DNA from: Pseudomonadales bacterium
GTDB taxonomy: Bacteria; Pseudomonadota; Gammaproteobacteria; Pseudomonadales; Pseudohongiellaceae
Length of the DNA stretch: 64,000 nucleotides
Direction of reading: 5' to 3'
Assembly (NCBI GenBank): GCA_012103535.1
Contig: WLWQ01000002.1
Coordinates: 930,001 to 994,000 of the forward strand
Shown here one piece after another: positions 26,006 to 36,410 of this stretch. A program made the position numbers and the translations under genes. The number at the start of each line of letters is the position of its first letter. Position 1 is the stretch's first letter. The notes under the pieces were generated by a model. That model saw only the letters and a program-made list of their open reading frames with translations. It searched no databases and was not told the DNA's origin.

Positions 26006-27085
26006 GTGAGTGCAGAAGAGTTAATCGATAGAGCGGGGAGTATCAGGGAAGGTGAAGAGCTGGATCTGGAGACGCTAAAGCAGCATCTGGAACCGGTATT
26101 AGGTGCTAAGGCTGCAAATCTGGAAATTACTCAATTTCCTGGCGGTCATTCGAATCTGACTTACTTGTTAAGTAGTGGCGATGAGCAGTGGGTGTTAAGA
26201 AGGCCGCCATTCGGTAGTAAGGTAAAGTCTGCTCATGATATGTCCCGTGAGTATCGGATACTTTCCGCCTTAAAAGATGTCTACTCTTACGGTCCGGTTC
26301 CCATACATTTCTGCCAGGACCATTCGGTAATAGGTTGTGATTTCTATTTAATGAATTACATAGAAGGATTGGTAATTCGTAGAGAATATCCTTCCAACCT
26401 GAATTTGAATCCCGAACAGATTCGTTCCCAATTGTTAAATATTTTCGATGTTCTCGGCGACTTGCATTCAGTGGATTTGAAAGAAGCTGGTCTCGATGAT
26501 TTTGGCAGGCCAGTTGGTTATGTGCGTCGACAGGTAGAAGGATGGAGTAAGCGCTGGGTGGATGCGGTAACTCCCGATACTGTTAATTGCGATATCACGA
26601 TTCAATGGCTGCATGACAATATGCCCGAGGAAAGTGGCAAGCACAGTGTTATCCATAATGACTACAAACTCGACAATGTTATTTTCGACGCCAAGAATCC
26701 ATTGCAGGTCATTGGTGTACTGGATTGGGAAATGTCTACCGTTGGTGATCCGCTTATGGATCTGGGTTGTACTCTGGGTTACTGGGTGCAAACCGATGAT
26801 CCGGACTGGTTTCGTGAGGCACGCACTATGCCTTCCGATATTGATGGCGCACCAAAAAGAGTAGAAATCATTTCTCGCTTTCAAGAGCGCACCGGCTTGT
26901 CGGTAGAAAACTTTCCGTTTTATTTTTGTTTTGGTTTGTTTCGCCTCTGTGTCATCGGGCAGCAAATTTATTACCGCTATTATCACGGCCATACTAATGA
27001 TGAACGCTTCGCTGGATTTCTAAGCAAGGCTCACGTGTTGCAGAGAATGTGCGAGATGATCATTGCTGGTGAAATAGAGAATTAA
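26006..27085 (+). CDS. APH-family phosphotransferase, ACAD10/11-like kinase domain
   Basis: 359 aa, GTG start after TAGGAACAG. Protein-kinase-like fold: ITQFPGGHSNLTYLL as the nucleotide loop, WVLRRPP with the ATP-binding Lys position occupied by Arg, the Brenner/catalytic loop HNDYKLDNVIF and the metal site VLDWEMSTVGDP. Family members next to acyl-CoA dehydrogenases, like the kinase domain of mammalian ACAD10/11, phosphorylate 4-hydroxyacyl-CoA so that it can enter beta-oxidation. That role fits this operon but is inferred. Confidence 0.85.
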   Translation: MSAEELIDRAGSIREGEELDLETLKQHLEPVLGAKAANLEITQFPGGHSNLTYLLSSGDEQWVLRRPPFGSKVKSAHDMSREYRILSALKDVYSYGPVPIHFCQDHSVIGCDFYLMNYIEGLVIRREYPSNLNLNPEQIRSQLLNIFDVLGDLHSVDLKEAGLDDFGRPVGYVRRQVEGWSKRWVDAVTPDTVNCDITIQWLHDNMPEESGKHSVIHNDYKLDNVIFDAKNPLQVIGVLDWEMSTVGDPLMDLGCTLGYWVQTDDPDWFREARTMPSDIDGAPKRVEIISRFQERTGLSVENFPFYFCFGLFRLCVIGQQIYYRYYHGHTNDERFAGFLSKAHVLQRMCEMIIAGEIEN

Positions 27086-27095
27086 GGAGCGCTCC

Positions 27096-27887
27096 ATGTC
27101 ATTTGAGATCAGTAGTTTGTTTTCGGTTGCGGGTAAGACCGCGATAGTCACCGGTGGTTCTCGCGGCATTGGCAAAATGATTGCGCAGGGCTTCGTAGAA
27201 AATGGAGTTAAGACCTATATCTCTGCGCGAAAAGCCGAAGCCTGTGTCGCAACCGCTGAAGAGCTTTCAGAAAAAGGCGAATGCATCGCATTCCCGGCGG
27301 ATTTGTCTACTAAAGAAGGAAGGGATGCATTTGTTGCAGAAATCAAGGAGCGGGAAGACAAGATTGATATTCTCGTGAACAATGCCGGCGCAGCCTGGGG
27401 CGCGCCATTCGAAGAATACCCCGACGAAAGTTATGACAAAGTAATGAACATCAATGTCAAAGCTATCTTTACTTTGACTCGTGACCTTATGCCGCTACTT
27501 TTAAAAGATGCCTCCCAGGAAAATCCGAGCAGGGTGATTAATGTCGGTTCAATCGACGGCTTGCGGGTGTCGAGCACAGACAACTTTGCCTACGGGGCGA
27601 GTAAAGCGGCAGTGCACTTTTTAACAAAAAATCTGGCAGTGCGATTCGGTCCTAAAGGCTTAACGGTAAATGCAATCGCGCCAGGGCCTTTTGAAAGTCA
27701 AATGATGAACCACATGTTGAAGAACTTTAAGGACAAAATCGAAGCAGAAAATCCCCTGGGCAGAATTGGCAATCCACGCGATATGGCTGGACTGGCAATC
27801 TACCTTGCTTCCGATGCCACTAAATACATGACCGGTCAGATCATTGCGCTGGATGGTGGTCGTAGTCTGGGAGCCGCCCAGAAGTAA
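27096..27887 (+). CDS. Short-chain dehydrogenase/reductase (FabG-like)
   Basis: 263 aa classical SDR: cofactor motif TGGSRGIG (19-26), NNAGAAWG, catalytic Ser in NVGSIDG and YGASK. The C-terminus has the standard PLGRIGNPRDMAGLAIYLAS and TGQIIALDGG. It starts 10 bp after the kinase-like gene with a GGAGCG ribosome-binding site. It would interconvert a hydroxy- and keto-acyl intermediate using NAD(P)H, the last step visible in this operon. Confidence 0.88.
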   Translation: MSFEISSLFSVAGKTAIVTGGSRGIGKMIAQGFVENGVKTYISARKAEACVATAEELSEKGECIAFPADLSTKEGRDAFVAEIKEREDKIDILVNNAGAAWGAPFEEYPDESYDKVMNINVKAIFTLTRDLMPLLLKDASQENPSRVINVGSIDGLRVSSTDNFAYGASKAAVHFLTKNLAVRFGPKGLTVNAIAPGPFESQMMNHMLKNFKDKIEAENPLGRIGNPRDMAGLAIYLASDATKYMTGQIIALDGGRSLGAAQK

Positions 27888-28031
27888 AATCCTGACTCGA
27901 TTTCCCGCAATTTAGCGCGTGTGCACTTGGCTGGGCTCAAATTCCATTTAAATCCGTGGCTTACGGTGTTACTTTAGCGCTCTTGTCAAAACAAGACTGA
28001 TGAAAAAATTCAGAGTGCCAGAGAGCTAGCA

Positions 28032-28694
28032 GTGAGTAAGAAACAAGCCAGAGTTTTACCGAGATCTGTTATTGCCAGCCTGGCTTTCGTCAGTGGCTTT
28101 TGCATCATGACCATTGAAATGTTGGGGGCGCGTATTTTGTCGCCTTATTTCGGCGGTAGTCTCTCGGTTTGGGGCAGTATTATCACCATCTTTATGCTGG
28201 CTCTGTCATTAGGTTATTTGTTGGGTGGGCGACTTTCTACGAAAAACCCGAATGCCATTACCTATGCGATGTTTTTTATTGGCGCCGGGGCATTTTCATT
28301 GCCAGTTATCTTATTCGCCGATCCTATTATGGAGCCCATTTTCATGGCGATTGAAGATCCACGCTATGGATCCCTATTTGCTTCGATCTTTTTGTTTTTC
28401 ATACCAACCAGCATTCTCGGAATGATCTCGCCTTATTCGGTGCGATTAATGGTTGAGTCGGAAGAACATAGTGGCCACATGGCAGGATTGCTTTATTTCG
28501 TTTCTACTTTAGGAAGTGCGGTTGGAACATTGGGCACCAGCTTTTACTTTGTTCTGTGGTTCGAAGTGAATCAAATATTATGGGGAGCAGTTTTTAGTTT
28601 AGTACTCGCGGGAGTCGTTATACTTCTTTCTAGCTACTTGAAGAATTTAAAATCAGCAAATCGAAGCGCCACCTATGCAAAAAAACGTGCTTAA
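28032..28694 (+). CDS. Membrane half of a split MFS/spermidine-synthase-type protein
   Basis: 220 aa with about six transmembrane helices. The opening SGFCIMTIEMLGARILSPYFGGSLSVWG (quoted only in part here: IEMLGARILSPYFG) is the hallmark of the N-terminal membrane domain found fused to spermidine-synthase-like domains. Here the fusion is split: this gene ends 20 bp inside the next gene, which encodes the soluble half. The Lys-rich C-terminus is cytoplasmic by the positive-inside rule. Confidence 0.8.
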   Translation: MSKKQARVLPRSVIASLAFVSGFCIMTIEMLGARILSPYFGGSLSVWGSIITIFMLALSLGYLLGGRLSTKNPNAITYAMFFIGAGAFSLPVILFADPIMEPIFMAIEDPRYGSLFASIFLFFIPTSILGMISPYSVRLMVESEEHSGHMAGLLYFVSTLGSAVGTLGTSFYFVLWFEVNQILWGAVFSLVLAGVVILLSSYLKNLKSANRSATYAKKRA

Positions 28695-29580
28695 AAATCT
28701 CTGTCAACTCTGCGCGGTAACAGCACTGCTGTTTTCTCAAGCCAGTGTATGGGCGGAAACAATTCACGAAGAACGATCAAAGTATCGTGATATCACCGTG
28801 ACTCAAGTCGGGGATCGGCGTTGTTTATTGTTTAACGTACACCGCGGCGACCGCAACCAAACCTGCATGATGGTAGATGATCGGGATCTATTGGTTTTCG
28901 ATTACACCAGAATGAGTTTTTCTGGAATGTTATTGCAACCGGAGCCGGAAAGTATTTTAGTCATCGGCTTAGGTGGTGGCTCAATACCCATGACCTTTGC
29001 CGATATGTTTCCAAACGCAAAGATTGATGTGGTTGAAATCGATGAAGCAGTAGTGCGTGTTGCCGAAGAATATTTTTATTATAGCGACACTGACAACATG
29101 ACAGTTTATGTTGATGATGGTCGGCCGTTTATTAAACGTGCGGGCATTCGCGGTCAAACTTATGACTATATTGTGTTAGATGCATTCAGTGGGGATTACA
29201 TTCCCGAACATATGTTAACGCGAGAATTTTTAGAAGAAGTCAAATCCATCATGACCGCAGACAGTGTGCTCGTTGCCAATACCTTTTCCACCAGTCGCCT
29301 CTACGATCATGAATCGGTTACCTATCAACGTGCCTTTGGGGAATTCTATAACTTCAAGTTACCCACTTCGGGCAACCGCATGATCATCGCGCAGTTAGGC
29401 ACGTTGCCGCCCCGTGGCGAGCTGGTGGAGGAATCCCGGCGAATAGCAGCTAGCCTGGAGAAATACGGTGTGCCTTTATCTGATTACCCGAGGCGATTAA
29501 CAACCAGAGTCGATTGGGATATGAGTCGACGGGAGTTAACTGATCAGTACTCTCCCGGAAACCTGCTTAGAGATAACTAA
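28675..29580 (+). CDS. Spermidine-synthase-like protein with N-terminal signal peptide
   Basis: 301 aa. Residues 1-28 look like a Sec signal (ending SVWA). The Rossmann methyltransferase-like domain has LVIGLGGGSIPM (95-106), VVEIDEAVVRVAEEYF with the acidic ribose-binding residue (D123), VDDGRPF and VLDAFSGDYIPEHMLT. Classical aminopropyltransferases have DSTDP where this protein has DAFSGD, so polyamine synthesis is doubtful. It overlaps the membrane-protein gene by 20 bp, implying translational coupling. An exported or membrane-tethered SAM-type fold is unusual. Confidence 0.8.
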   Translation: MQKNVLKNLCQLCAVTALLFSQASVWAETIHEERSKYRDITVTQVGDRRCLLFNVHRGDRNQTCMMVDDRDLLVFDYTRMSFSGMLLQPEPESILVIGLGGGSIPMTFADMFPNAKIDVVEIDEAVVRVAEEYFYYSDTDNMTVYVDDGRPFIKRAGIRGQTYDYIVLDAFSGDYIPEHMLTREFLEEVKSIMTADSVLVANTFSTSRLYDHESVTYQRAFGEFYNFKLPTSGNRMIIAQLGTLPPRGELVEESRRIAASLEKYGVPLSDYPRRLTTRVDWDMSRRELTDQYSPGNLLRDN

Positions 29581-29595
29581 TTACTAGGAATAAAA

Positions 29596-30450
29596 ATGAG
29601 AAAACTTACTAAATTTTATTTGGCGCTAGCGATTTGCTTTGCCAGCATCGTTAGTTACGCGGACGTTAGTATTAAGGCGGATGTGGTATATGGCCACAAA
29701 GATGGAATGGCCTTAGTTTATGATGTCATTACTCCCGAAAACGCTAACGGCGCATCGGTTGTATTTATGGTCAGCGGTGGCTGGTTTTCTCGCTGGGCAC
29801 CACCAGAGAATCGCGCCGAGCAGTTTGCTTATTACCTTGATGAGGGATTCACCCTGATTCCTGTGCATCATGGCAGTGCCCCTCGCTACAAAGTACCGGA
29901 AGCTTATGCGGACGTCAGTCGCGCCATTCGCCACATAAAGATGAATGCAGAGGCTTATGGCATCGATCCTAATAAAATCGGCGTAACCGGCGGCAGTGCC
30001 GGAGGACATTTGTCTTTAATGTTGGGTTTGGATTCTGACGCAGGGGATCCCAATGCACGGGATGAAGTTATGCGTCACGGTAATGAAGTTGCTGCAATAG
30101 TTGCTTATTTTCCGCCTGTTGATTTGCGTGAAATTACCGGTCCAAACGATCGTTTTCCAGCCCTGGATTTTCCACAGGAAAAAGCCGCTGCTATTTCCCC
30201 AATCTTACATGCAGATGCCGGTGATCCTCCGACCTTATTGATTCATGGAGATGCCGATGATCTAGTGAATATAAGTAATTCAGTAATCATGCAGGCGGAA
30301 TTTGAAGAACAATCCGTTGTCTCTGAATTCATTACGATTCCCGGTGCCGGCCATGGCTTTCGCGGTGATGATGCTACCCGTGCAGCCAGTGCTTCTGTAG
30401 CCTGGTTCAAGCAACATTTGCTTGAGGCGAGCTCAAGCTTCAGCGACTAA
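29596..30450 (+). CDS. Secreted alpha/beta-hydrolase (BD-FAE-like esterase)
   Basis: 284 aa. A signal peptide ends near VSYA (22). The oxyanion region is FMVSGGWFSRW, the nucleophile elbow GGSAGGH is near residue 136, the catalytic Asp is in HGDADDLV and the His in GAGHGF. It fits carbohydrate or small-ester esterases of the periplasm. It begins 15 bp after the spermidine-synthase-like gene and ends one base before the convergent fadH stop. Confidence 0.85.
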   Translation: MRKLTKFYLALAICFASIVSYADVSIKADVVYGHKDGMALVYDVITPENANGASVVFMVSGGWFSRWAPPENRAEQFAYYLDEGFTLIPVHHGSAPRYKVPEAYADVSRAIRHIKMNAEAYGIDPNKIGVTGGSAGGHLSLMLGLDSDAGDPNARDEVMRHGNEVAAIVAYFPPVDLREITGPNDRFPALDFPQEKAAAISPILHADAGDPPTLLIHGDADDLVNISNSVIMQAEFEEQSVVSEFITIPGAGHGFRGDDATRAASASVAWFKQHLLEASSSFSD

Positions 30451-30451
30451 G

Positions 30452-32491
<2,040 letters not shown>

Positions 32492-32509
32492 TCAGACAGG
32501 AACTGCTTT

Positions 32510-33298
32510 TTAGTTTGCACCAATGATATTGCGTAATGCCTCGATGTCCAAGAGTTCGATTTCTCGATTGTTAACTTCGATCAGTCCTTTTCTTTGCAGG
32601 GCGGTAAAGATACGGGAAACAGTTTCCACTGTTAAGCCAAGATATTCGCCAATATCTCCACGTGTCATCGGTAGAAGAAAGCGAACAGGAGAGAGGGAAA
32701 CTTGTGCGAAGCGACTGGATAAACCCAGTAGAAAGGACGCAGTACGTTCTTCTGCGGTATAGCTACTTAAAAGCGTGTGAATTTGTTGGTCTTTGGCGAT
32801 CTCATTGCCCATGATGGCAAAGAAATGGTGCTGCAGATTTGGTAATTGATGACTTAGTTTTTCCAGTTGGAAAAATGGGATTTCGCAAATTGAAGAATGT
32901 TCTAATGCCTGGGTTGAATTTGCATAGTGTTTGCTGGCAATTCCATCCATGCCAATTATCTCACCAGGCAGGAAAAAGCCGGTAACTCTGCCGACGCCAC
33001 TATCACTCACAACATAAGACTTAAAACTGCCAGAGCGCACTGCATAAACCGATTTGAAGCCATCATTTTGTCGATACAGATGATCGCCTTTCTTATAGGG
33101 GCGGTTTCTCTCCACTATCTCGTCAAGCTGGTGTATTTCAGATTTGTTTAATGCAATCGGCAGACACAGCTCGTTCAGACGGCAACTTGCGCAGGAAACA
33201 CTGGGATTGTGTGGGCAGATCTTGACGGGGGGTTCCTCGAGCTTAGCCTCAATTCTAGACGACTCGTTTTCTTCTTCCTTGGAATCAGTGGTGTTCAT
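32510..33298 (-). CDS. fnr: FNR/Anr-type oxygen-sensing transcription regulator
   Basis: 262 aa. N-terminal Fe-S ligands C36-x2-C39-x5-C45 and C138 match the four cysteines of E. coli FNR (C20, C23, C29, C122), so it should bind an oxygen-labile 4Fe-4S cluster. The cNMP-like beta-roll (60-150), dimer helix and HTH follow. The recognition helix LTVETVSR keeps E225, S228 and R229, matching E209/S212/R213, so it should read TTGAT-N4-ATCAA. CAGGAGAG precedes the ATG. An FNR-like box at 33403-33416 lies at -41.5 of a TAGAAT hexamer for this gene, predicting autoregulation. Confidence 0.93.
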   Translation of the reverse strand: MNTTDSKEEENESSRIEAKLEEPPVKICPHNPSVSCASCRLNELCLPIALNKSEIHQLDEIVERNRPYKKGDHLYRQNDGFKSVYAVRSGSFKSYVVSDSGVGRVTGFFLPGEIIGMDGIASKHYANSTQALEHSSICEIPFFQLEKLSHQLPNLQHHFFAIMGNEIAKDQQIHTLLSSYTAEERTASFLLGLSSRFAQVSLSPVRFLLPMTRGDIGEYLGLTVETVSRIFTALQRKGLIEVNNREIELLDIEALRNIIGAN

Positions 33299-33374
33299 TC
33301 GCGAACTCTCCTGGGGCCTGCATCAGGCGGTGGAACCATGCCAACGGGCATTCGATTCAGATCAAAGTTTTTGA

Positions 33375-33380
33375 ATTCTA
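33375..33380 (-). promoter_or_regulatory. Predicted -10 element of the fnr promoter
   Basis: TAGAAT reads on the minus strand and starts 29.5 bp from the centre of the FNR-like box, the class II spacing. The implied 5' leader is about 70 nt. Confidence 0.6.
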
Positions 33381-33402
33381 GGGATTATCTGGTTTCATTA
33401 TA

Positions 33403-33416
33403 TTGATTTAGATTAA
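33403..33416. promoter_or_regulatory. FNR-like box between fnr and usp
   Basis: TTGAT-TTAG-ATTAA matches the FNR consensus TTGAT-N4-ATCAA in 9 of 10 half-site bases. It is centred at -41.5 for divergent promoters on both sides. Confidence 0.75.
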
Positions 33417-33438
33417 TTCGTGGCATTCTCTACAAACC

Positions 33439-33444
33439 TACAAT
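33439..33444 (+). promoter_or_regulatory. Predicted -10 element of the usp (33481) promoter
   Basis: TACAAT starts 29.5 bp from the FNR-box centre. The start site would be about 33451, giving a 30-nt leader. Confidence 0.65.
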
Positions 33445-33480
33445 CGCAGCACAGTGGAATAACAACGAGGACGTTTACCG

Positions 33481-34389
33481 ATGTTGGAATTAAGCCGAAT
33501 TCTAGTGATTATCGACCCAGATACCGATGAACAGCCGGCTCTGGAGAAGGCTAAACAGCTCGCCACCTACGCGGAATCAGAATTGGAGCTGATGATCGCG
33601 GACTACAATGCCTTTCTGGAAGATGGATACTATTTTGACCCTATCCAGGCACAGAAACTGCGTTATGAACACGGTGATCAACGCATAAAAGAGCTGGAAG
33701 AATTGGCGGCCCCACTGCGAGCGGAGGGGCTCGAAGTGTCTGTTTCCACCGCCTGGGGTAATCCACCCTATGGTGAAATCGTTACCCGTATTAAAGACAC
33801 AAAACCTTCACTGGTCATTAAATCCACTCGGCATCACCATAAACTATCTCGATTAGTGCTTTCCAATGAAGATTGGGAGCTGGTGCGTTATTGCCCTGCG
33901 CCTTTACTGTTGGTTAAGAGTAAATTGTGGGAAGCCAATCCAGTCTTTCTGGCTTCGGTCGATCCTGACCACCTGCACGACAAGCCGGCTTCTTTGGATA
34001 ACAAGATCGTTTCCAGTGCCAAGTCATTGGCGGCAATTTCCGGCGGTGATGTGCATTTGTTTCATTCTGCCTGGTTACCACCACTGTCGGGCATGTATCC
34101 GGTTGTGCCAGATGACAAAGAAGAAAGCGAAAAACTCAATCGCCTGGCGGACGTGAATGGCATTTCACAAGCTAGCTGCCATTGGTCTACAAAAGACATT
34201 GTCCATGGTTTGCCAGAAATGGCGGACGAGATGAAAGTGAGTGCGGTAGTAATGGGAGCGATTTCTCGCTCCCGCTTCGACAGAATCTTGATTGGCAATA
34301 CTGCTGAAAAAGTTTTGGATCGGCTTGAATGTGATGTCTTGGTTATAAAGCCAGACCAAATGCCGGCTCTAAACAAGATTCTGCTCTAA
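33481..34389 (+). CDS. Tandem-domain universal stress protein (UspE-like)
   Basis: 302 aa with two Usp domains. The first begins RILVIIDPDTDEQPALEKA; the second starts near 155 (VFLASVDPDHLHDKPASLDN, given in part) and ends with the ATP-loop type GAISRSRF....IGNTAEKVLD. The C-terminal loop G-x2-x-G-x(9)-G-T/S-like pattern supports nucleotide binding in the second half. Tandem Usps accumulate in growth arrest and oxygen limitation. A dedicated FNR-box promoter lies directly upstream. Convergent with the single-domain usp, 21 bp apart. Confidence 0.9.
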   Translation: MLELSRILVIIDPDTDEQPALEKAKQLATYAESELELMIADYNAFLEDGYYFDPIQAQKLRYEHGDQRIKELEELAAPLRAEGLEVSVSTAWGNPPYGEIVTRIKDTKPSLVIKSTRHHHKLSRLVLSNEDWELVRYCPAPLLLVKSKLWEANPVFLASVDPDHLHDKPASLDNKIVSSAKSLAAISGGDVHLFHSAWLPPLSGMYPVVPDDKEESEKLNRLADVNGISQASCHWSTKDIVHGLPEMADEMKVSAVVMGAISRSRFDRILIGNTAEKVLDRLECDVLVIKPDQMPALNKILL

Positions 34390-34410
34390 TATCGCTTTTT
34401 GTTCTTCTTT

Positions 34411-34848
34411 TTAGTCGTCGTCTCCTACATGCACTGTAAGCACGTCACATTTGGCGCCGTGTAATACTTTAATTGCAGTAGAACCTAAGAGAATCTTCCA
34501 GCCGGAATGCCCATGACTACCCATTATAATGGCATCGCATTTCAGCTCACTGGCAAGATTTCTTACTTCAGGTGCAGGCGCGCCCAGCAGAGTATGCTGA
34601 TGATCTGCACCGATACTTAACTCGCCACCAATTTTTTCTAAGCGCTGCTCGGCATAATTTATTGCCTCTTGTTGCAACTCGCTTACATTAACCGCATAAA
34701 TATCCATACTGTATGCCGCAGCTACAGGTTCAACTACGTGAACGAGGTGTAGCTTGCCAATATCACCGTTAGCCATGCGGACTGCGGTGTCGATTACTTT
34801 TTGAGAGTCATTGGAAAGATCTACAGCTACTAAAATGTTGTCATACAT
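34411..34848 (-). CDS. Single-domain universal stress protein (UspA family)
   Basis: 145 aa, one Usp domain: MYDNILVAVDLSNDSQKVID at the start (in part) and the ATP-loop motif GSHGHSGWKILLGSTAIKVLHGA, with the canonical G-x2-G-x9-G-S-T arrangement, so it should bind ATP. GGAGGC precedes the ATG. A palindromic FNR-like box at 34935-34948 with a TTCAAT hexamer at 34908-34913 gives it its own predicted promoter, separate from the cls region upstream. Confidence 0.92.
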   Translation of the reverse strand: MYDNILVAVDLSNDSQKVIDTAVRMANGDIGKLHLVHVVEPVAAAYSMDIYAVNVSELQQEAINYAEQRLEKIGGELSIGADHQHTLLGAPAPEVRNLASELKCDAIIMGSHGHSGWKILLGSTAIKVLHGAKCDVLTVHVGDDD

Positions 34849-34934
34849 GAGGTCAGCCTCCGATGGCTAGTTAATGGATTTGGATGTACGGCACTCCGTT
34901 ACATTCTATTGAACCCTAATCCTGAACCTGCTGA

Positions 34935-34948
34935 TTGACTTATGTCAA
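34935..34948. promoter_or_regulatory. FNR-like box upstream of usp (34848)
   Basis: Perfect palindrome TTGAC-TTAT-GTCAA, one base per half-site from the FNR consensus. On the minus strand TTCAAT (34913-34908) lies 28.5 bp from its centre, close to class II spacing. Confidence 0.65.
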
Positions 34949-34970
34949 ATGGCCAGTCATCTGCAAACGC

Positions 34971-36395
34971 CTATAAATAGGGCGTGAATAGCCAGGCAAT
35001 AGCATTGCGAATGCGTATTAAGGTTGGCTTCTTTTCCAATTGAGAATTGCCAACTCGGGTTGCCGAATTGAGATTGGAATTGAAGTACTGATCTAGTTCG
35101 TTGCTAAAAGCCTTGCTGAAAACCTCAAGACCCAATTCGAAATTAAGCCTCAGACTGCGAGGATCCAGATTCGCTGAGCCGATCAGGGAATAGTAGTCAT
35201 CAATCACTATAGCCTTGGTGTGAATAAAAGGCGCTGGAAGAGAGTACACAGGAATTTCCCTGGCCAACAGGTGTTTCAAATTATGCTGCGCCGCCCAATG
35301 CGCAAGATGTACATTGGTGCGCTCTGGCAACAAGACCTTGACGTCGACTCCCCTTAATCTGGCGCCAACTAGAGCGCCAATCATATCGTATCCGGGAAGG
35401 AAGTATGGGGTCATTATCCAGAGGCGTTTTTGCGCCATGGCGAAGGTGCCAACCAGTAACTCGTTTAATTTATCCAGGTTTTCATTGGGGCCGTCGAGTA
35501 TTAATCGAGTACCTACTTCGGACTCAACATTATTGGAATGACTGGGAATATGCTTGAGTTTTTCTGTCTCGCTAGAGCAGTGATTCCAGTCTTTAATAAA
35601 AGCACGCTCGAGATCGTCAACAATTTTTCCGCTGAAGCGAAAGTGCAGGTCTCGGGCTCATTTCGGATTGTTCGATTTATCTATTAGATGTCTATCGCTG
35701 AGATTCTGGCCGCCGGTATAGGCACAGTCGTTATCAATCACTAAAATTTTCCGATGATTGCGCATATTGATATGAAGCGATGGCGGAAACAGAGTGATTG
35801 GATTAAACAGTTTAAAATTGAGTTTCTTGGCCCGAAGCGAAGATAGGATTTTGGGTGGATAAGCTTTTCCGCCCAGACCGTCCACAATTATCCTAACGTC
35901 TACACCCCGCTGTTGGGCTGCAGAAAACTCGGCGAGCAAGAGTCTTCCGCTTTGGTCGTTCTGAAAAATGTAGGTGGAACAGTAAACTTTCTCTTTGGCG
36001 CCTTGAATGTCTCTTACCATCGCCGGGAACAGTGCTTCTCCATTCTGCAGGGTAGTAATTTCATCGCAGGAAAAGAGTCCTCGTCCACTTACTGTTCGTC
36101 CGACCACTGAGAGGGGCCAGGGCTCGTCTTTATTAATATCACTAAGGCCAAACTCTTCGTTAGATCTGTCAGGTGAATAACTAATCTGTGCCTTGGCGGT
36201 AATTCGATTGATGCCCAATACTAAATAAAGGAGAGGTCCAAGCAGCGGTATTAGCAAACAAATGGCGACCCAGGCTAAGGCTGATTTCGAATCTCTTTTC
36301 GTTAATAAGGCGTGTAAGGCTGCCCCTATGCCAATAGCACCGACTACAACCGTAATCAGCCAGTTTGCCGTATCATTAAATTCCATGGGTAGCAT
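34971..36395 (-). pseudogene. Cardiolipin synthase/phospholipase D gene interrupted by an in-frame UGA
   Basis: One reading frame of 475 codons runs from ATG 36395 to 34971 and is broken only by TGA at 35660-35658. Before it (245 aa): two N-terminal membrane helices (PLDc_N) and the first HKD motif HRKILVID, then AYTGGQNLSD. After it the frame continues ARDLHFRFSGKIVDDLERAF, exactly as family members do, to the second HKD motif HTKAIVID and a normal end. The total length is that of intact Cls enzymes. The internal ATG at 35438 has no ribosome-binding site, so the 3' half is unlikely to be an independent gene. The upstream EEP gene recalls the E. coli ybhP-clsB pair. Causes could be a nonsense mutation, a sequencing error or read-through. 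Confidence 0.85.
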
Positions 36396-36410
36396 GCTTA
36401 GGGCCAGCTT

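Noticed and set aside
34971..35438. Independent short phospholipase D gene
   Set aside because: It continues the cls frame, has no ribosome-binding site and begins in the middle of the conserved domain.
35658..35660. Selenocysteine codon in the cardiolipin synthase frame
   Set aside because: The position is not a known catalytic Cys in the family, no SECIS-like stem was recognised downstream, and no selA/selB is in the window. A nonsense change is simpler; kept as a finding only.
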